A stretch of 42,453 nt of DNA from Allorhizocola rhizosphaerae (GCF_003426775.1 NZ_QJUG01000054.1:1-42453), one strand, 5' to 3'; positions 8,963 to 17,253 are shown, counted from the stretch's first letter. The notes: generated from the letters alone by a model not told the origin. Made by a program: numbers and translations.

Positions 8963-9031
8963 ATCGGCCAGCGCCTGCGCGACCGTGGACTTGCCGGCCG
9001 CCTGGATGCCGGTGACGAGGATGACGGTCAT
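8882..9031 (-). pseudogene. truncated P-loop kinase/phosphotransferase
   Basis: A 49-codon frame begins MTVILVTGIQAAGKSTVAQA, with a perfect Walker A motif (GIQAAGKST), like the AAA/chloramphenicol-phosphotransferase-type P-loop kinases that normally run about 170-180 residues. After roughly 27 kinase-like residues the frame runs into DNA duplicated from the lacI-1 3' end and stops. No Walker B, lid or nucleoside-binding region remains, so it is almost certainly inactive. Its ATG overlaps the stop of the FAD oxidoreductase (ATGA), a relic of an operon. The breakpoint at about 8950-8962 coincides with the edge of the duplicated lacI tail. Confidence 0.75.
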
Positions 9032-10419
9032 TGCCGCGTCTGCATGCCCTGCTGCGGTTGGGGGCCTTGCTGCGGTTGGGGGCCTTGCTGCGTTTGCGCG
9101 CCCTGCTGCGTTTGCGCGCCCTTGGAGGCGCGTAGCACGCGCAACACGAACGACGGTTTGAACAGCGCGCTGGGCGGGATGAGCAGGTGTTGTATGGCCG
9201 TGAAGACCTTGCGCACCTCCGGGTCGGCGCGGGCGGCCAGCTGCACCCGCTTGGAGTATCCGTTGAGCAGTGAGATGCCGCGCGGCCGCGGCCCCGTGGT
9301 CTCGGGGAAGACGAAGTCGCCGCCGACCGCGAACCGCCACGGCGTGGTGAGAATGGTGCCGACCTCACGGTAGTAGGCGCGGGTCAGGTCGGGCGACGCG
9401 CCGCCGTATCGGTCGAGCAGCCGGCCGAGCGCGAGCGCCTCCAGCGTCGCGCACGTCATGCCCTGCCCGTAAATCGGGTTGAAGCTGCACACCGCGTCGC
9501 CCGCGGCCACGTAGCCCGCCGGCACGGCGGTCAGCTTCTCGAAGTATCGCCGCTTGCTCGACGGGAACGTCATGCTCATCACCTCGGTCAGCGGCTCGGC
9601 CTCGCGCAGCGCGGTGTGGATCTGAGGCAGCGGGAGCTCGGCCGCGAACGCGAGCATCTGCGCCTCGTCGCGCGGGAAGTCGCCGTGCCAGCCGCCCATC
9701 GACACCAGCCAGCGATCGCCCTCCACCGGCAGGAGGATTCCGGTCCGCTTGGCGGGCGCGGTCGGGAGTGTGAAATAGCCGAGTGCCTCGCCCTCGCCGC
9801 CGGGCTCGCGCTTGAGGAACCGGCTCGCGTAGCCGACCCCGATGTTCACCTCCACAGTGGACGGTACGGCGCAGCCGAGATCGGCCAGCCACCGCCCGGA
9901 CCGGCCGCCGCGCCCGGAGGCGTCGACCACGAGGCCCGCATCGACGGTGGTGCCGTCGCCGAGCACGACACCGGTGATCCGGTTGGCGTCGCCGGCCAGG
10001 CCGCTGACCGCCGTGCCGGGCCGGACGACCACATTGGACAGCTGGCTGATGCGCTTGTACAGCAACGCGTCCAGCAGTGGGCGGCTGAACGAGATGAGCT
10101 CCATGCCGATGCGCGCCCGGGGCCACGCACCGCCGAAACGGTGGAAGATCAGATCCAGGCCCGGGTCGAACGGGACGGCGCCCTCGGCGATCATCTCGTC
10201 GCAGATGCCCGGAAAGAGTTCCTCCAGCGCGCGCTGGCCGGCGGCGAGCAGCACGTGCGGATGGTGCCCCTGCGGGACTCCCCGGCGCGGCAGGGCCGAG
10301 CCGTCCAGCGAATCCCGCTCGATGACGGTGACGTGTGCGAATCGTTGGGCCAGAACGGTTGCGGCGGTCAGACCCGCCACGCTCGCGCCGATGACGACGG
10401 CGCCGCCTTCACTCCCCAT
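9028..10419 (-). CDS. FAD-dependent oxidoreductase with hexapeptide-repeat tail
   Basis: A 463-residue flavoprotein monooxygenase/geranylgeranyl-reductase-like enzyme. The N-terminal dinucleotide motif is VIGASVAGLTAA (about residues 8-19) and the second FAD motif is GYVAAGDAVCSFNPIYGQGM (Gly-Asp contact). The substrate is unknown. The C-terminus carries five tandem hexapeptides of the type GxQxxQ (GAQTQQ twice, GPQPQQ twice, GMQTRQ), unusual for this family and probably disordered. The start ATG 10419 has TAGGCT 8 nt upstream, compatible with a nearly leaderless mRNA. It is followed, with ATGA overlap, by a truncated kinase. Confidence 0.85.
   Translation of the reverse strand: MGSEGGAVVIGASVAGLTAATVLAQRFAHVTVIERDSLDGSALPRRGVPQGHHPHVLLAAGQRALEELFPGICDEMIAEGAVPFDPGLDLIFHRFGGAWPRARIGMELISFSRPLLDALLYKRISQLSNVVVRPGTAVSGLAGDANRITGVVLGDGTTVDAGLVVDASGRGGRSGRWLADLGCAVPSTVEVNIGVGYASRFLKREPGGEGEALGYFTLPTAPAKRTGILLPVEGDRWLVSMGGWHGDFPRDEAQMLAFAAELPLPQIHTALREAEPLTEVMSMTFPSSKRRYFEKLTAVPAGYVAAGDAVCSFNPIYGQGMTCATLEALALGRLLDRYGGASPDLTRAYYREVGTILTTPWRFAVGGDFVFPETTGPRPRGISLLNGYSKRVQLAARADPEVRKVFTAIQHLLIPPSALFKPSFVLRVLRASKGAQTQQGAQTQQGPQPQQGPQPQQGMQTRQ
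9031..9120 (-). repeat. 18-bp tandem repeat coding GxQxxQ hexapeptides
   Basis: Five 18-bp units at the 3' end of the FAD oxidoreductase gene, two nearly identical pairs plus a diverged fifth. The period is a multiple of three, so the frame is kept. Such in-frame minisatellites vary in copy number by slippage. Confidence 0.9.
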
Positions 10420-10445
10420 GACACCGAAGCCTAGCCGCTCGTCAC

Positions 10446-10585
10446 CCCCCCCGCGTTGATCACGACCTCACGTCCATGTTCGACGGTGTGTCGCGGCATC
10501 AACTCCATGGTCGATTCGCCAGGGTTGATCATGAAGTTGGCGTGACGACACGCCGCTGGGCATGGATTTAAGTTCATGATCAACC
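10446..10585. repeat. pair of REP-like palindromic elements
   Basis: The right element has perfect 13-bp arms: GGTTGATCATGAA (10523-10535) and TTCATGATCAACC (10573-10585). A second hairpin sits inside the loop (GGCGTG-ACGA-CACGCC, 10539-10554), giving a cruciform-like fold. The left element (about 10446-10520) is a degenerate version with GTTGATCA at one end and ATCAACTCCATGGTCGAT at the other. They lie between divergent genes, directly upstream of the lacI-2 promoter. Confidence 0.75.
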
Positions 10586-10596
10586 GGAAAAGGGGG

Positions 10597-10625
10597 TTGA
10601 CGGGTGGGGGTTGTGGGGGCAGACT
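10597..10625 (+). promoter_or_regulatory. putative promoter of the lacI-2 operon
   Basis: TTGACG at 10597-10602 and CAGACT at 10620-10625 are 17 bp apart. The predicted transcription start falls in or beside operator 1 (10630-10641), a layout expected for a LacI-repressed promoter. The -10 match is weak. Confidence 0.45.
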
Positions 10626-10629
10626 CGCC

Positions 10630-10686
10630 GGAAACGTTTACAACTAGCTACCGGGAGCAGCGCATCGTGGATCGTAAACGTTTACG
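10630..10686. promoter_or_regulatory. two LacI operators upstream of lacI-2
   Basis: Operator 2, CGTAAACGTTTACG (10673-10686), is a perfect 14-bp palindrome with central CG. Operator 1, GGAAACGTTTAC (10630-10641), shares its AAACGTTTAC core. The centres are about 44 bp apart, near four helical turns, which suits a looped repressor. Both lie before the chosen lacI-2 start. Confidence 0.8.
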
Positions 10687-10705
10687 ACCTGGCGAAAGGC
10701 CGACC

Positions 10706-11671
10706 GTGCACACGGTCGCCGCGCTGGCGGGCGTGTCCATCGCGTCGGCGTCGCGTGTGCTCAATGGGCACGGCGGGAGTCCCGAGACGGTGGCGAAGGT
10801 GCGCGAGGCGGCCGAGACCGTGGGCTACGTGCCCAACGCGATCGCGCGTTCGCTGCAATCCCAGCGGACCGACCTCATCGCGTTCGCCGTCGAGGACATC
10901 GGCAACCCGGTTTACGTCGAGATGATGCGCGCCATCGAGTCGGTGGTCGCCGAATCGGGGCGCCAGCTGGTGGTGCACGCCACGGGCGGGCAGGTGGGGC
11001 AGGAGACCGCCCTGCTCAAACGGCTCGCTCACCGCTATGTGGACGGCATGATCATTTCGCCGATCCGGCTGACGGATGCTCATGTTGCGGCGATGGTGGC
11101 GTCACCCGCCCCGGTGGTCGTGATTGGACAGTTGCCGGATGAGGTGCAGGTCGACAATGTGCGCACCGATTCGCGGACGGGCATTGCGCTTGCGGTTGAT
11201 CATCTTGTATCGGGTGGGCGCAAGCGGATCGCGTTTATCAACGGGCCGCTGGACACCGTGCCGGGGGCGGCGCGTGATAGCGGTTACCGGGAGGCCATGC
11301 GGCGGCATGGGTTGGAGCATCGGATCGAGGTCGGCGAGTTTCAGTATGAGGCGGGGCGGGTCGCGGCCGAGCGGCTGCTCGGTTCGGGACAACCAGACGC
11401 GATCATCTGCGCCAACGACCTGATCGCGGTGGGCGCGCTGCACGCGCTGCTGGTGGCCGGGGTGCGGGTCCCGCAAGACGTCGCGCTGGTGGGCATGGAC
11501 GACACCGAGCTGGCGCGCATGTCGTACCCGCAGATTTCAAGCGTGTCACTGGGCTCGGCGGCCCGCGGGCGGCTCGCGGCACAACTCCTGCTCGAACGGA
11601 TCAAGGATCCGGCGCTCAAGGCGCGGCGCGAACTCGTGCCGCCGCAGCTCGTCGTGCGGGAGAGCTCATGA
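10706..11671 (+). CDS. LacI family transcriptional regulator (lacI-2)
   Basis: A 321-residue repressor. The helix-turn-helix starts immediately at the N-terminus (HTVAALAGVSIASASRVLNG) and is followed by the sugar-binding-like domain (EDIGNPVYVEMMRAIE; CANDLIAVGALHALLVAG; LVGMDDTELA). GTG 10706 is preferred because GAAAGG (10694-10699) lies 6 nt upstream, whereas longer frames would translate through both operators. It is the first gene of a roughly 13-kb operon and overlaps the permease start by ATGA. Autoregulation through the operators at 10630-10686 is likely, with a sugar or riboside as presumed inducer. Confidence 0.93.
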   Translation: MHTVAALAGVSIASASRVLNGHGGSPETVAKVREAAETVGYVPNAIARSLQSQRTDLIAFAVEDIGNPVYVEMMRAIESVVAESGRQLVVHATGGQVGQETALLKRLAHRYVDGMIISPIRLTDAHVAAMVASPAPVVVIGQLPDEVQVDNVRTDSRTGIALAVDHLVSGGRKRIAFINGPLDTVPGAARDSGYREAMRRHGLEHRIEVGEFQYEAGRVAAERLLGSGQPDAIICANDLIAVGALHALLVAGVRVPQDVALVGMDDTELARMSYPQISSVSLGSAARGRLAAQLLLERIKDPALKARRELVPPQLVVRESS

Positions 11672-12543
11672 GGCGCTCCGACCGCACGGGGGTCTATCTC
11701 CTGCTCCTGCCGAGTCTCATACCGATCCTCGCGCTGTCGGTGTTTCCGTTGCTGCGCGGGATGTACTTGGGCTTCACCGACGCGCGCGCCGGGCGCAACG
11801 TTGAGGTCAACTTCACGGGCTTCGCCAACTATCAGGAGTTGCTGAAGGACGAGCTCTTCTGGGGCTCATTCCGGATTGGACTGCTGTGGGCGTTCGGCGT
11901 GACCGTGCTGCAGTTCCTGCTCGCGCTCGGGCTGGCACTGCTGCTGAACCAGCCGCTGCGATTCCGTGGACTGGCAAGGGTTCTGGCGCTCGTGCCGTGG
12001 GCCATGCCGCCGGTCGTCGTTGGCATCCTGTGGCGGCTGGTCTATCACCCGGACGCCGGGCTGCTCAACGAGGCGCTGCACCGCGTGGGCGCGGAAGGCT
12101 TGCGCAGCAACTGGTTGGGCGACTTCGCCACCGCGCTGCCCGCGGTCATCATCGTCGGTGTGTGGGCGGGCATGCCTCAGACGACGGTCGTGCTGCTGGC
12201 CGGGTTGCAAGGCGTGCCAAAGGAACTGCACGAGGCGGCGGCGACCGATGGGGCCTCGGCGTGGCAGCGTTTCAGAAACGTGACGCTGCCCGGGATTGCC
12301 CCGGTCATCGTGGCCATCACGTCGCTGGACTTCATCTGGAACTTCAATTCCTTCGGGCTGGTGTATGTGCTCACGCAGGGCGGGCCGGGCGGTAAGACCA
12401 TGCTGCCCATGCTGTTCGCCTACGAGGAGGCGTTCCGGTATGGCAATTACGGCTACGCGGCCGCGCTCGGCAACGTGATGGTCCTGATCATCGTGGCGCT
12501 GCTCGCGATCTACCTGCGGCGCCGGCTGAGGGAGGCGAAATGA
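11668..12543 (+). CDS. sugar ABC transporter permease (MalF type)
   Basis: Inner-membrane permease of 291 residues with about six transmembrane helices, starting with LLLLPSLIPILALSVFPLL. The EAA loop that docks the ATPase reads LPGV/K-type: GVPKELHEAAATDGASAWQR. It pairs with the next permease for carbohydrate import (CUT1 family). No ATPase gene is present in the operon, so a shared MsiK-like multitask ATPase elsewhere in the genome is expected from knowledge of actinobacterial CUT1 systems. Its ATG overlaps the lacI-2 stop, and its stop overlaps the next start. Confidence 0.94.
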   Translation: MRRSDRTGVYLLLLPSLIPILALSVFPLLRGMYLGFTDARAGRNVEVNFTGFANYQELLKDELFWGSFRIGLLWAFGVTVLQFLLALGLALLLNQPLRFRGLARVLALVPWAMPPVVVGILWRLVYHPDAGLLNEALHRVGAEGLRSNWLGDFATALPAVIIVGVWAGMPQTTVVLLAGLQGVPKELHEAAATDGASAWQRFRNVTLPGIAPVIVAITSLDFIWNFNSFGLVYVLTQGGPGGKTMLPMLFAYEEAFRYGNYGYAAALGNVMVLIIVALLAIYLRRRLREAK

Positions 12544-13361
12544 TGAAGCGTTTCCTTCAATACGTGGCTTTGATGGGGTACCTCATCTTCCTCGGCTTTC
12601 CCTTGGTGTGGATGCTTTCGACCTCATTGAAGCCGCCACCGGAGCTGGTGAAGCTGCACCCGACTCTCGTGCCGGACGCGCCGACGCTGATGAACTATGT
12701 GCAGGCGTTCAGCGAGCAGCAGTTGGACCGGGCCGCGTTCAACAGTCTGAAGGTCGCGCTCGGGTCGGCTGTGTTGACCGTGATTGTCGCGCTGCCCGCG
12801 TCCTATGCGTTGGCGCGCTTCAAGACTCGGGTCGGCACGGCCGCGCTGGGCTGGGTGCTGCTGTCGCAGCTGTTCCCGTTCGTGCTCCTGATCATCCCGA
12901 TTTTCCTGGTGCTGCGGGAGGTCGGGCTCGCCAACACGCACGCCGGGCTGGTGTTGATCTACGTGGTGTGGGCGCTGCCGTTCGCGCTGTGGATGCTGCA
13001 GGGGTTCGTGCGCAACATCCCGCGGGAGCTGGAGGAGGCGGCCGCTGTCGACGGTGCGACGCGCTTGCAAGTGCTGTGGCGCGTGGTGTTTCCGTTGCTC
13101 GCGCCGGGTGTTGTCGCGACCGCTCTGTTCGCCTTCATCTCGGCGTGGAACGAGTTTTTCTTCGCGCTGGTGCTCATCAAGAACCCCGACCTGGCGACTC
13201 TGCCGGTGACCCTGGCGCGGTTCGTCGGAATCGAAGGAACGGCCCGGCTCGGGCCGCTGGCCGCGGGATCGCTGCTGGCCACCATCCCGAGCCTGCTCTT
13301 TTTCGCCTTCATGCAACGCCGTCTGTCCTCCGGATCCCTAGCCGGAGCGGTGAAAGGCTGA
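12540..13361 (+). CDS. sugar ABC transporter permease (MalG type)
   Basis: Second CUT1 permease, 273 residues and about six transmembrane helices, with the EAA loop IPRELEEAAAVDGATRLQV. The C-terminal stretch after that loop (LLAPGVVATALFAFISAWNE) is highly typical of MalG-like proteins. ATG 12540 overlaps the MalF-type stop codon, so the two are translationally coupled and presumably made in equal amounts. It forms the channel heterodimer with the preceding protein. Substrate specificity is set mainly by the binding protein encoded next. Confidence 0.94.
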   Translation: MMKRFLQYVALMGYLIFLGFPLVWMLSTSLKPPPELVKLHPTLVPDAPTLMNYVQAFSEQQLDRAAFNSLKVALGSAVLTVIVALPASYALARFKTRVGTAALGWVLLSQLFPFVLLIIPIFLVLREVGLANTHAGLVLIYVVWALPFALWMLQGFVRNIPRELEEAAAVDGATRLQVLWRVVFPLLAPGVVATALFAFISAWNEFFFALVLIKNPDLATLPVTLARFVGIEGTARLGPLAAGSLLATIPSLLFFAFMQRRLSSGSLAGAVKG

Positions 13362-13392
13362 ACTGGCATACAAACACAGGAGGTTGGAATTC

Positions 13393-14655
13393 ATGTTACG
13401 TCGACTCGCGGTGGCGGCAGCGCTGCTGTTAGGACTGGCCGCGTGCAGTGGTGGCAATGCGCCGCAGGAGGAGACCAGCGGGCCGGTGAAACTGCGCTTC
13501 CTGTCGCTCGCGTGGCAGAAAGAGTCGTTGGCGGCCAACAAGGAAATCGTCACGAAGTGGAACGCGGAACACCCGGACATTCAGATCGAATATGTGCAGG
13601 GCGACTGGAATTCGGTGCACGACCAGCTGCTCACGTCGTTTGAGGGCGGCGACGCACCGGACATCTTCCACTACGAGGCGGCGGCGCTCGGCGAGTTCAG
13701 CAAGCAGGGATACCTCGCCGACCTTTCGTCACTTGTCTCAAGCGAGCTGAAGGGGCAGATCGCCCCGGGAGTGTGGGACACCACGACGTTCGACGGGAAG
13801 GTGACCGGAGTCCCGTTCCTGCTGGAGTCGCAGGTGGTGATCGCCAACAAGAAGCTGCTCGACGCGGCCGGGATCGCGGTGCCGCCGGCGACGGGCGGGT
13901 GGACCTGGGACGAGTTCCAGGCCAACGCGCAGAAGCTGACGGCCGGCGAGACGTTTGGCGTGGCGTGGGCGCTGAAGTCACCGACCAACCGGGTGATGAA
14001 CCTGTCGCTGAACTTCGGTGGCAAGTTCTTCTACGAGGAGGGCGGTAAGACCGTCGTCAAGGTGACGGACGCCGAAAAGGCGGTGCCGCAACGGATACAC
14101 GACATGCTTTATGTTTCGAAGACGGCGTCCCCGGCGGCGCTGGGGATGAGCGGGGCGGACAGTCTGCCCGGATTCTTCGGTGGCAAATACGCGATGCTGC
14201 CCGGATCGGTGTCGCTGCGGCAGCAGATGGTCGAGCAGGCGCCGGCGGGGTTTGAGTGGGTGACGATTCCGCCGCTGAAGGGTGCCTCTTCGCAGCAGGC
14301 GGCGAATCCGCAGACACTGTCCATTTCGGAGGACAGCAAGGCCAAGAAGCAGGCCATGCAATTCATCGAGTATTTCTTGAACCCCGCGAATATGGCGACT
14401 CTGGCCAAGGGCGACTGGCTCGTGCCGACGGGGAAGAAGGCCAATGACGAGCTCGTGAAGCTGACGGGCGGCAAGCAGGGCTGGGACGTGGCTGCCGACA
14501 GTGCGGCGGATCTGACCATCTCGGCATTCCAGAAGGTCAATGGGTATCCGGAGTGGAAGAGCAAGCACGCGACGCCCGCGCTGCAACAGTACTTCGCCGA
14601 CAAAATCACGTTGGAGCAGCTGGCGAAGCAGCTAGAGGACGGTTTCAGGGGATGA
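13393..14655 (+). CDS. lipoprotein sugar-binding protein of ABC importer
   Basis: Extracellular solute-binding protein of 420 residues (family 1, CUT1 type). The signal peptide ends in a lipobox LAAC with Cys at about residue 18, so it is a membrane-anchored lipoprotein. The body shows typical SBP features (VTKWNAEHPDIQIEYVQGDW; GDAPDIFHYEAAAL; aromatic-rich binding-cleft regions). AGGAGG at 13378-13383 is 9 nt before ATG 13393, a strong ribosome-binding site that favours ATG over the in-frame TTG 13384. The strong RBS fits the need for excess binding protein. It overlaps the next gene by ATGA. The ligand is unknown. Confidence 0.93.
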   Translation: MLRRLAVAAALLLGLAACSGGNAPQEETSGPVKLRFLSLAWQKESLAANKEIVTKWNAEHPDIQIEYVQGDWNSVHDQLLTSFEGGDAPDIFHYEAAALGEFSKQGYLADLSSLVSSELKGQIAPGVWDTTTFDGKVTGVPFLLESQVVIANKKLLDAAGIAVPPATGGWTWDEFQANAQKLTAGETFGVAWALKSPTNRVMNLSLNFGGKFFYEEGGKTVVKVTDAEKAVPQRIHDMLYVSKTASPAALGMSGADSLPGFFGGKYAMLPGSVSLRQQMVEQAPAGFEWVTIPPLKGASSQQAANPQTLSISEDSKAKKQAMQFIEYFLNPANMATLAKGDWLVPTGKKANDELVKLTGGKQGWDVAADSAADLTISAFQKVNGYPEWKSKHATPALQQYFADKITLEQLAKQLEDGFRG

Positions 14656-15818
14656 CGCAACTGCTCGACCGGTCGGTGGGGTGCCTGGTCGGCGCGGCCG
14701 TGGGCGATGCGCTGGGCGGTGCGACCGAAACCGCGCTGCCCGAGGAGATTCGCGCGCGGTACGGCGGTTGGGTCACGGGCATCGTGCCGCCGTTCCACGA
14801 GAACTGGGCGGCGCGGCCGCTGGCCCCGTATCACAAGGGCGACGGGCACATCACCGATGACACGCTGCTCACGCATGCGCTGGTGCGGGTGTATGCGCGC
14901 AAGCGCGACCACCTGGACGCGTTTGACGTGGCGGAGCTGCTGGTGCCCGACCTGATCGAGCAGGTGGTGCACATCCCGGACATGGGGCGCGAGGCGGTGG
15001 CCTTCCATCGCCTCGCGGCCGCGGAGCGGTGGTTGGTGACACGGTTGTGGCATGCGCACGCCGACCCGAGGGAGGCGGGGGTCGGGAACATCTGCAATTG
15101 CGGAGCGGCGATGTACATGGCTCCGGTTGGGGTCGTGAACGCGGGGGATCCGGTGGGCGCTTATGACGAGGCGGCTTCTATCGCCGGAGCGCATCAGCAC
15201 TCGTACGGGCGGGAGGCCGCGGCCGTTTTCGCGGCGGGGGTTGCGGCCGCGATGACGCCGGGTGCCGCGGCGTCGGATGTGGTGGATGCGTGCCTTGCGT
15301 TGGCCAAGGACGGGACGCGTGCGGCGATTGCCGCCGTCGTGTCTGCCGCCCGGTCCTATGAGGACTGGCGGGAGGCGATCGGGCCGTTGCGGGCGGCGAT
15401 TGCGCCGTTTGACACGGTCGGTGAGGCGTATCGCAGTCCCGGGCTCGGTGCGCGGCGGCCAAGCCGGCTGCACTCGATTGAGGAACTGCCCATCGCGTTG
15501 GGGATGCTGTTGGTGGCGCGGGGCTCCTTCGAGGGCGCGGTTTTGGGCGCGGTCAATTACGGGCGGGACGCGGACTCGACGGCGACCATGGCCGGTGCGT
15601 TGGCGGGAGCGCTTGGTGTCAGTCCAATCCCTGAGGATTGGGCGGCAACGGTTTCGGCCGCCTCTAAACTGGACCTCGCGGCGCCGGGTCGCGTGCTGGC
15701 GGAGGTCGCGACCGAAGTCCTTGCGCGCGACGAACTCCGGTTCGCCAAGCGGGCCGCGGCAATGGGCTCGCTAACGGGGTCGCGCATGGTGACCGAAGCG
15801 CAGGGGGTGCCGACGTGA
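14652..15818 (+). CDS. ADP-ribosylglycohydrolase family protein (ARH-1)
   Basis: A 388-residue protein of the ARH/DraG fold, an all-helical binuclear Mg enzyme that cleaves alpha-ribosyl bonds. Metal-ligand motifs are present: the N-terminal GAAVGDALGG with HITDDTLLTHA (Thr-Asp-Asp near 68-70) and the C-terminal GRDADSTATMAGALAGAL (about residue 305), which supplies the D-x-D-S/T ligands. ATG 14652 overlaps the binding-protein stop. In a sugar-import operon with a PfkB kinase it more probably acts on a small imported riboside or related glycoside than on modified proteins; that is inference. It lies immediately before a second, longer ARH paralogue. Confidence 0.9.
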   Translation: MTQLLDRSVGCLVGAAVGDALGGATETALPEEIRARYGGWVTGIVPPFHENWAARPLAPYHKGDGHITDDTLLTHALVRVYARKRDHLDAFDVAELLVPDLIEQVVHIPDMGREAVAFHRLAAAERWLVTRLWHAHADPREAGVGNICNCGAAMYMAPVGVVNAGDPVGAYDEAASIAGAHQHSYGREAAAVFAAGVAAAMTPGAAASDVVDACLALAKDGTRAAIAAVVSAARSYEDWREAIGPLRAAIAPFDTVGEAYRSPGLGARRPSRLHSIEELPIALGMLLVARGSFEGAVLGAVNYGRDADSTATMAGALAGALGVSPIPEDWAATVSAASKLDLAAPGRVLAEVATEVLARDELRFAKRAAAMGSLTGSRMVTEAQGVPT

Positions 15819-17128
15819 GGCTCACGTGGGTGCAGCCGGAGGATCTGCTGCCGCACGAGTTCGGCACGTCTCGCGATGAGGGGCGCGACGTGTCGGAGCT
15901 GGAGCGCCGATGGGTGGCTGCGGGCGGCTCGCTCAAGCCCCCGGTCAGCGGGGCCTCGCCCGTGCCTGCCTCGCCAGGACTCCGTGCGCTTGCTCTCGAA
16001 CTGCTCGACGCGTGCGATGCGCTGCGAGCAGCCGAAAGCGGCGGTGCGACGGGTGTGGCCGGTTCATCGAGCGGTGCGGTGGCAATGGGTGGTGTGCCAG
16101 GCGATGAGCTGCGCAGGCTACACGGCGCGTGGGTTGGGCGCGCCGTGGGGTGTTTGTTGGGCAAGCCGGTGGAGAAGATCCCGCGGCTGGGGATCCGGCA
16201 GATCTTGCAGGTGACCGGGCGGTGGCCACTGGACGGCTACTTTACCGCGGTCGGCCTGCCGGACGAGGTGGCCGAGCGCTGGCCGTGGAACCGGCGCAGC
16301 GCGCCGAACTCGCTGGCCGAGAACATCGACGGGATGCCGGAAGACGACGACCTGAATTTTGCCGTGCTCGCGCTGAAAATCCTTTCCACGTATGGTCCGG
16401 ACTTCACTAGTAGTGACGTGGCGCAGGCGTGGTTGGATTGGCTGCCGGCGGGTCGCGTGTTCACCGCGGAGCGTGTCGCCTATCGGAATATGCTGCTGGG
16501 ATTGACCCCGCCGGAGACCGCGAACCGCCACAATCCGTTCCGGGAGTGGATCGGGGCGCAGATTCGGGCCGATGCGTATGGGTGGGTGAATCCGGGCCGG
16601 CCGGGCGACGCGGCGGAGATGGCGGCGCGTGACGCGGCCGTGAGCCATGTGGGGGACGGGATTCTTGGCGCCCGCTGGGTCGCGGCCATGACCGCCGCAG
16701 CGCTGACAGCGTCCACCGTGGACGATGTTTTGGACGCCGGAGACAGTGTGCTCCCGGCGGGACGGTTCCGGGAGGTGATTCGGCGCGCCCGAGGGCTGAC
16801 GGGCGACTGGGAGAGCATTGTGGACGAGCTCTATCGGGAGCACGGGCAACTTCATTGGGTGCACGTGAGAAATAACGCCGCCCTGGTGGCCGCGGCGTTG
16901 GCCCATGGCAAGGGGGACTTCAGCACATCGATTTGCGCGGTGGTCAGCGGCGGCTGGGACACCGACTCCAACGGGGCGACCGTCGGCTCGGTGACGGGTG
17001 CACTCGCCGGGACGCTTCCGAAAGTGTGGACCGATCCGTTGCGCGACACGTTGCACACGAGCATAGCGGGCCTGGATGGAGTGACGTTCAGCGAGCTCGC
17101 GGCCTGGACGAGGAGGCTTGCGACGTGA
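15815..17128 (+). CDS. ADP-ribosylglycohydrolase family protein (ARH-2)
   Basis: Second ARH-fold protein, 437 residues. It has an N-terminal extension of about 100 residues (MRLTWVQPEDLLPHEFG) that is absent from ARH-1, with an Ala/Pro/Gly-rich linker (about 45-95). The catalytic core shows GAWVGRAVGCLLGKP, the acidic metal cluster MPEDDDLNFAVLAL (about residue 174) and GGWDTDSNGATVGS (about residue 379). The binuclear metal site therefore looks intact. GTG 15815 overlaps the ARH-1 stop (GTGA). A tandem, diverged pair suggests either two sequential substrates or an obligate complex; neither is proven. Its stop overlaps the start of a bridging mini-ORF. Confidence 0.9.
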   Translation: MRLTWVQPEDLLPHEFGTSRDEGRDVSELERRWVAAGGSLKPPVSGASPVPASPGLRALALELLDACDALRAAESGGATGVAGSSSGAVAMGGVPGDELRRLHGAWVGRAVGCLLGKPVEKIPRLGIRQILQVTGRWPLDGYFTAVGLPDEVAERWPWNRRSAPNSLAENIDGMPEDDDLNFAVLALKILSTYGPDFTSSDVAQAWLDWLPAGRVFTAERVAYRNMLLGLTPPETANRHNPFREWIGAQIRADAYGWVNPGRPGDAAEMAARDAAVSHVGDGILGARWVAAMTAAALTASTVDDVLDAGDSVLPAGRFREVIRRARGLTGDWESIVDELYREHGQLHWVHVRNNAALVAAALAHGKGDFSTSICAVVSGGWDTDSNGATVGSVTGALAGTLPKVWTDPLRDTLHTSIAGLDGVTFSELAAWTRRLAT

Positions 17129-17253
17129 GTGAGGGCTTGCCCGAGCGAACCAAAGGATATGTGCAGCGGAGGGACGCCATTGTGGTGAGGGTTTGCCCGA
17201 GCGAATCGGTAGGCATGCGCCGCGGAGCGAAGCGGAGGGACGCCGTTGAGTAG
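17125..17253 (+). CDS. 42-residue bridging mini-ORF between ARH-2 and kinase
   Basis: GTG 17125 overlaps the ARH-2 stop (GTGA). The frame runs 42 codons and ends 8 nt inside the PfkB gene. It is internally duplicated (each half holds a degenerate LPERTK / CPSESV then RRDA pattern) because the DNA is a tandem repeat. It could couple kinase translation to ARH-2; there is no recognised domain. Confidence 0.3.
   Translation: MSEGLPERTKGYVQRRDAIVVRVCPSESVGMRRGAKRRDAVE
17129..17248 (+). repeat. tandem duplication of a 54-64 bp intergenic/RBS segment
   Basis: Unit 1 (17129-17182) and unit 2 (17185-17248) share GTGAGGG, TTGCCCGAGCGAA and GCGGAGGGACGCC. Unit 2 has a 10-bp internal expansion (GCGGAGCGAA). 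Each unit ends in an SD-like GGAGGG followed by a TTG; the second TTG starts the PfkB gene. Confidence 0.85.

Noticed and set aside
10446-10585. Insertion sequence or attachment site
   Set aside because: There is no transposase or integrase frame, and the structure is a short REP-like palindrome pair.
10604-10705. Longer N-terminus for the lacI-2 protein
   Set aside because: It would translate across both operator palindromes, and a good ribosome-binding site supports GTG 10706.
14652-17128. DraG-like reversal of protein ADP-ribosylation (nitrogenase or toxin context)
   Set aside because: There are no nif, DraT or toxin genes; both copies sit in a sugar-uptake operon with a PfkB kinase.
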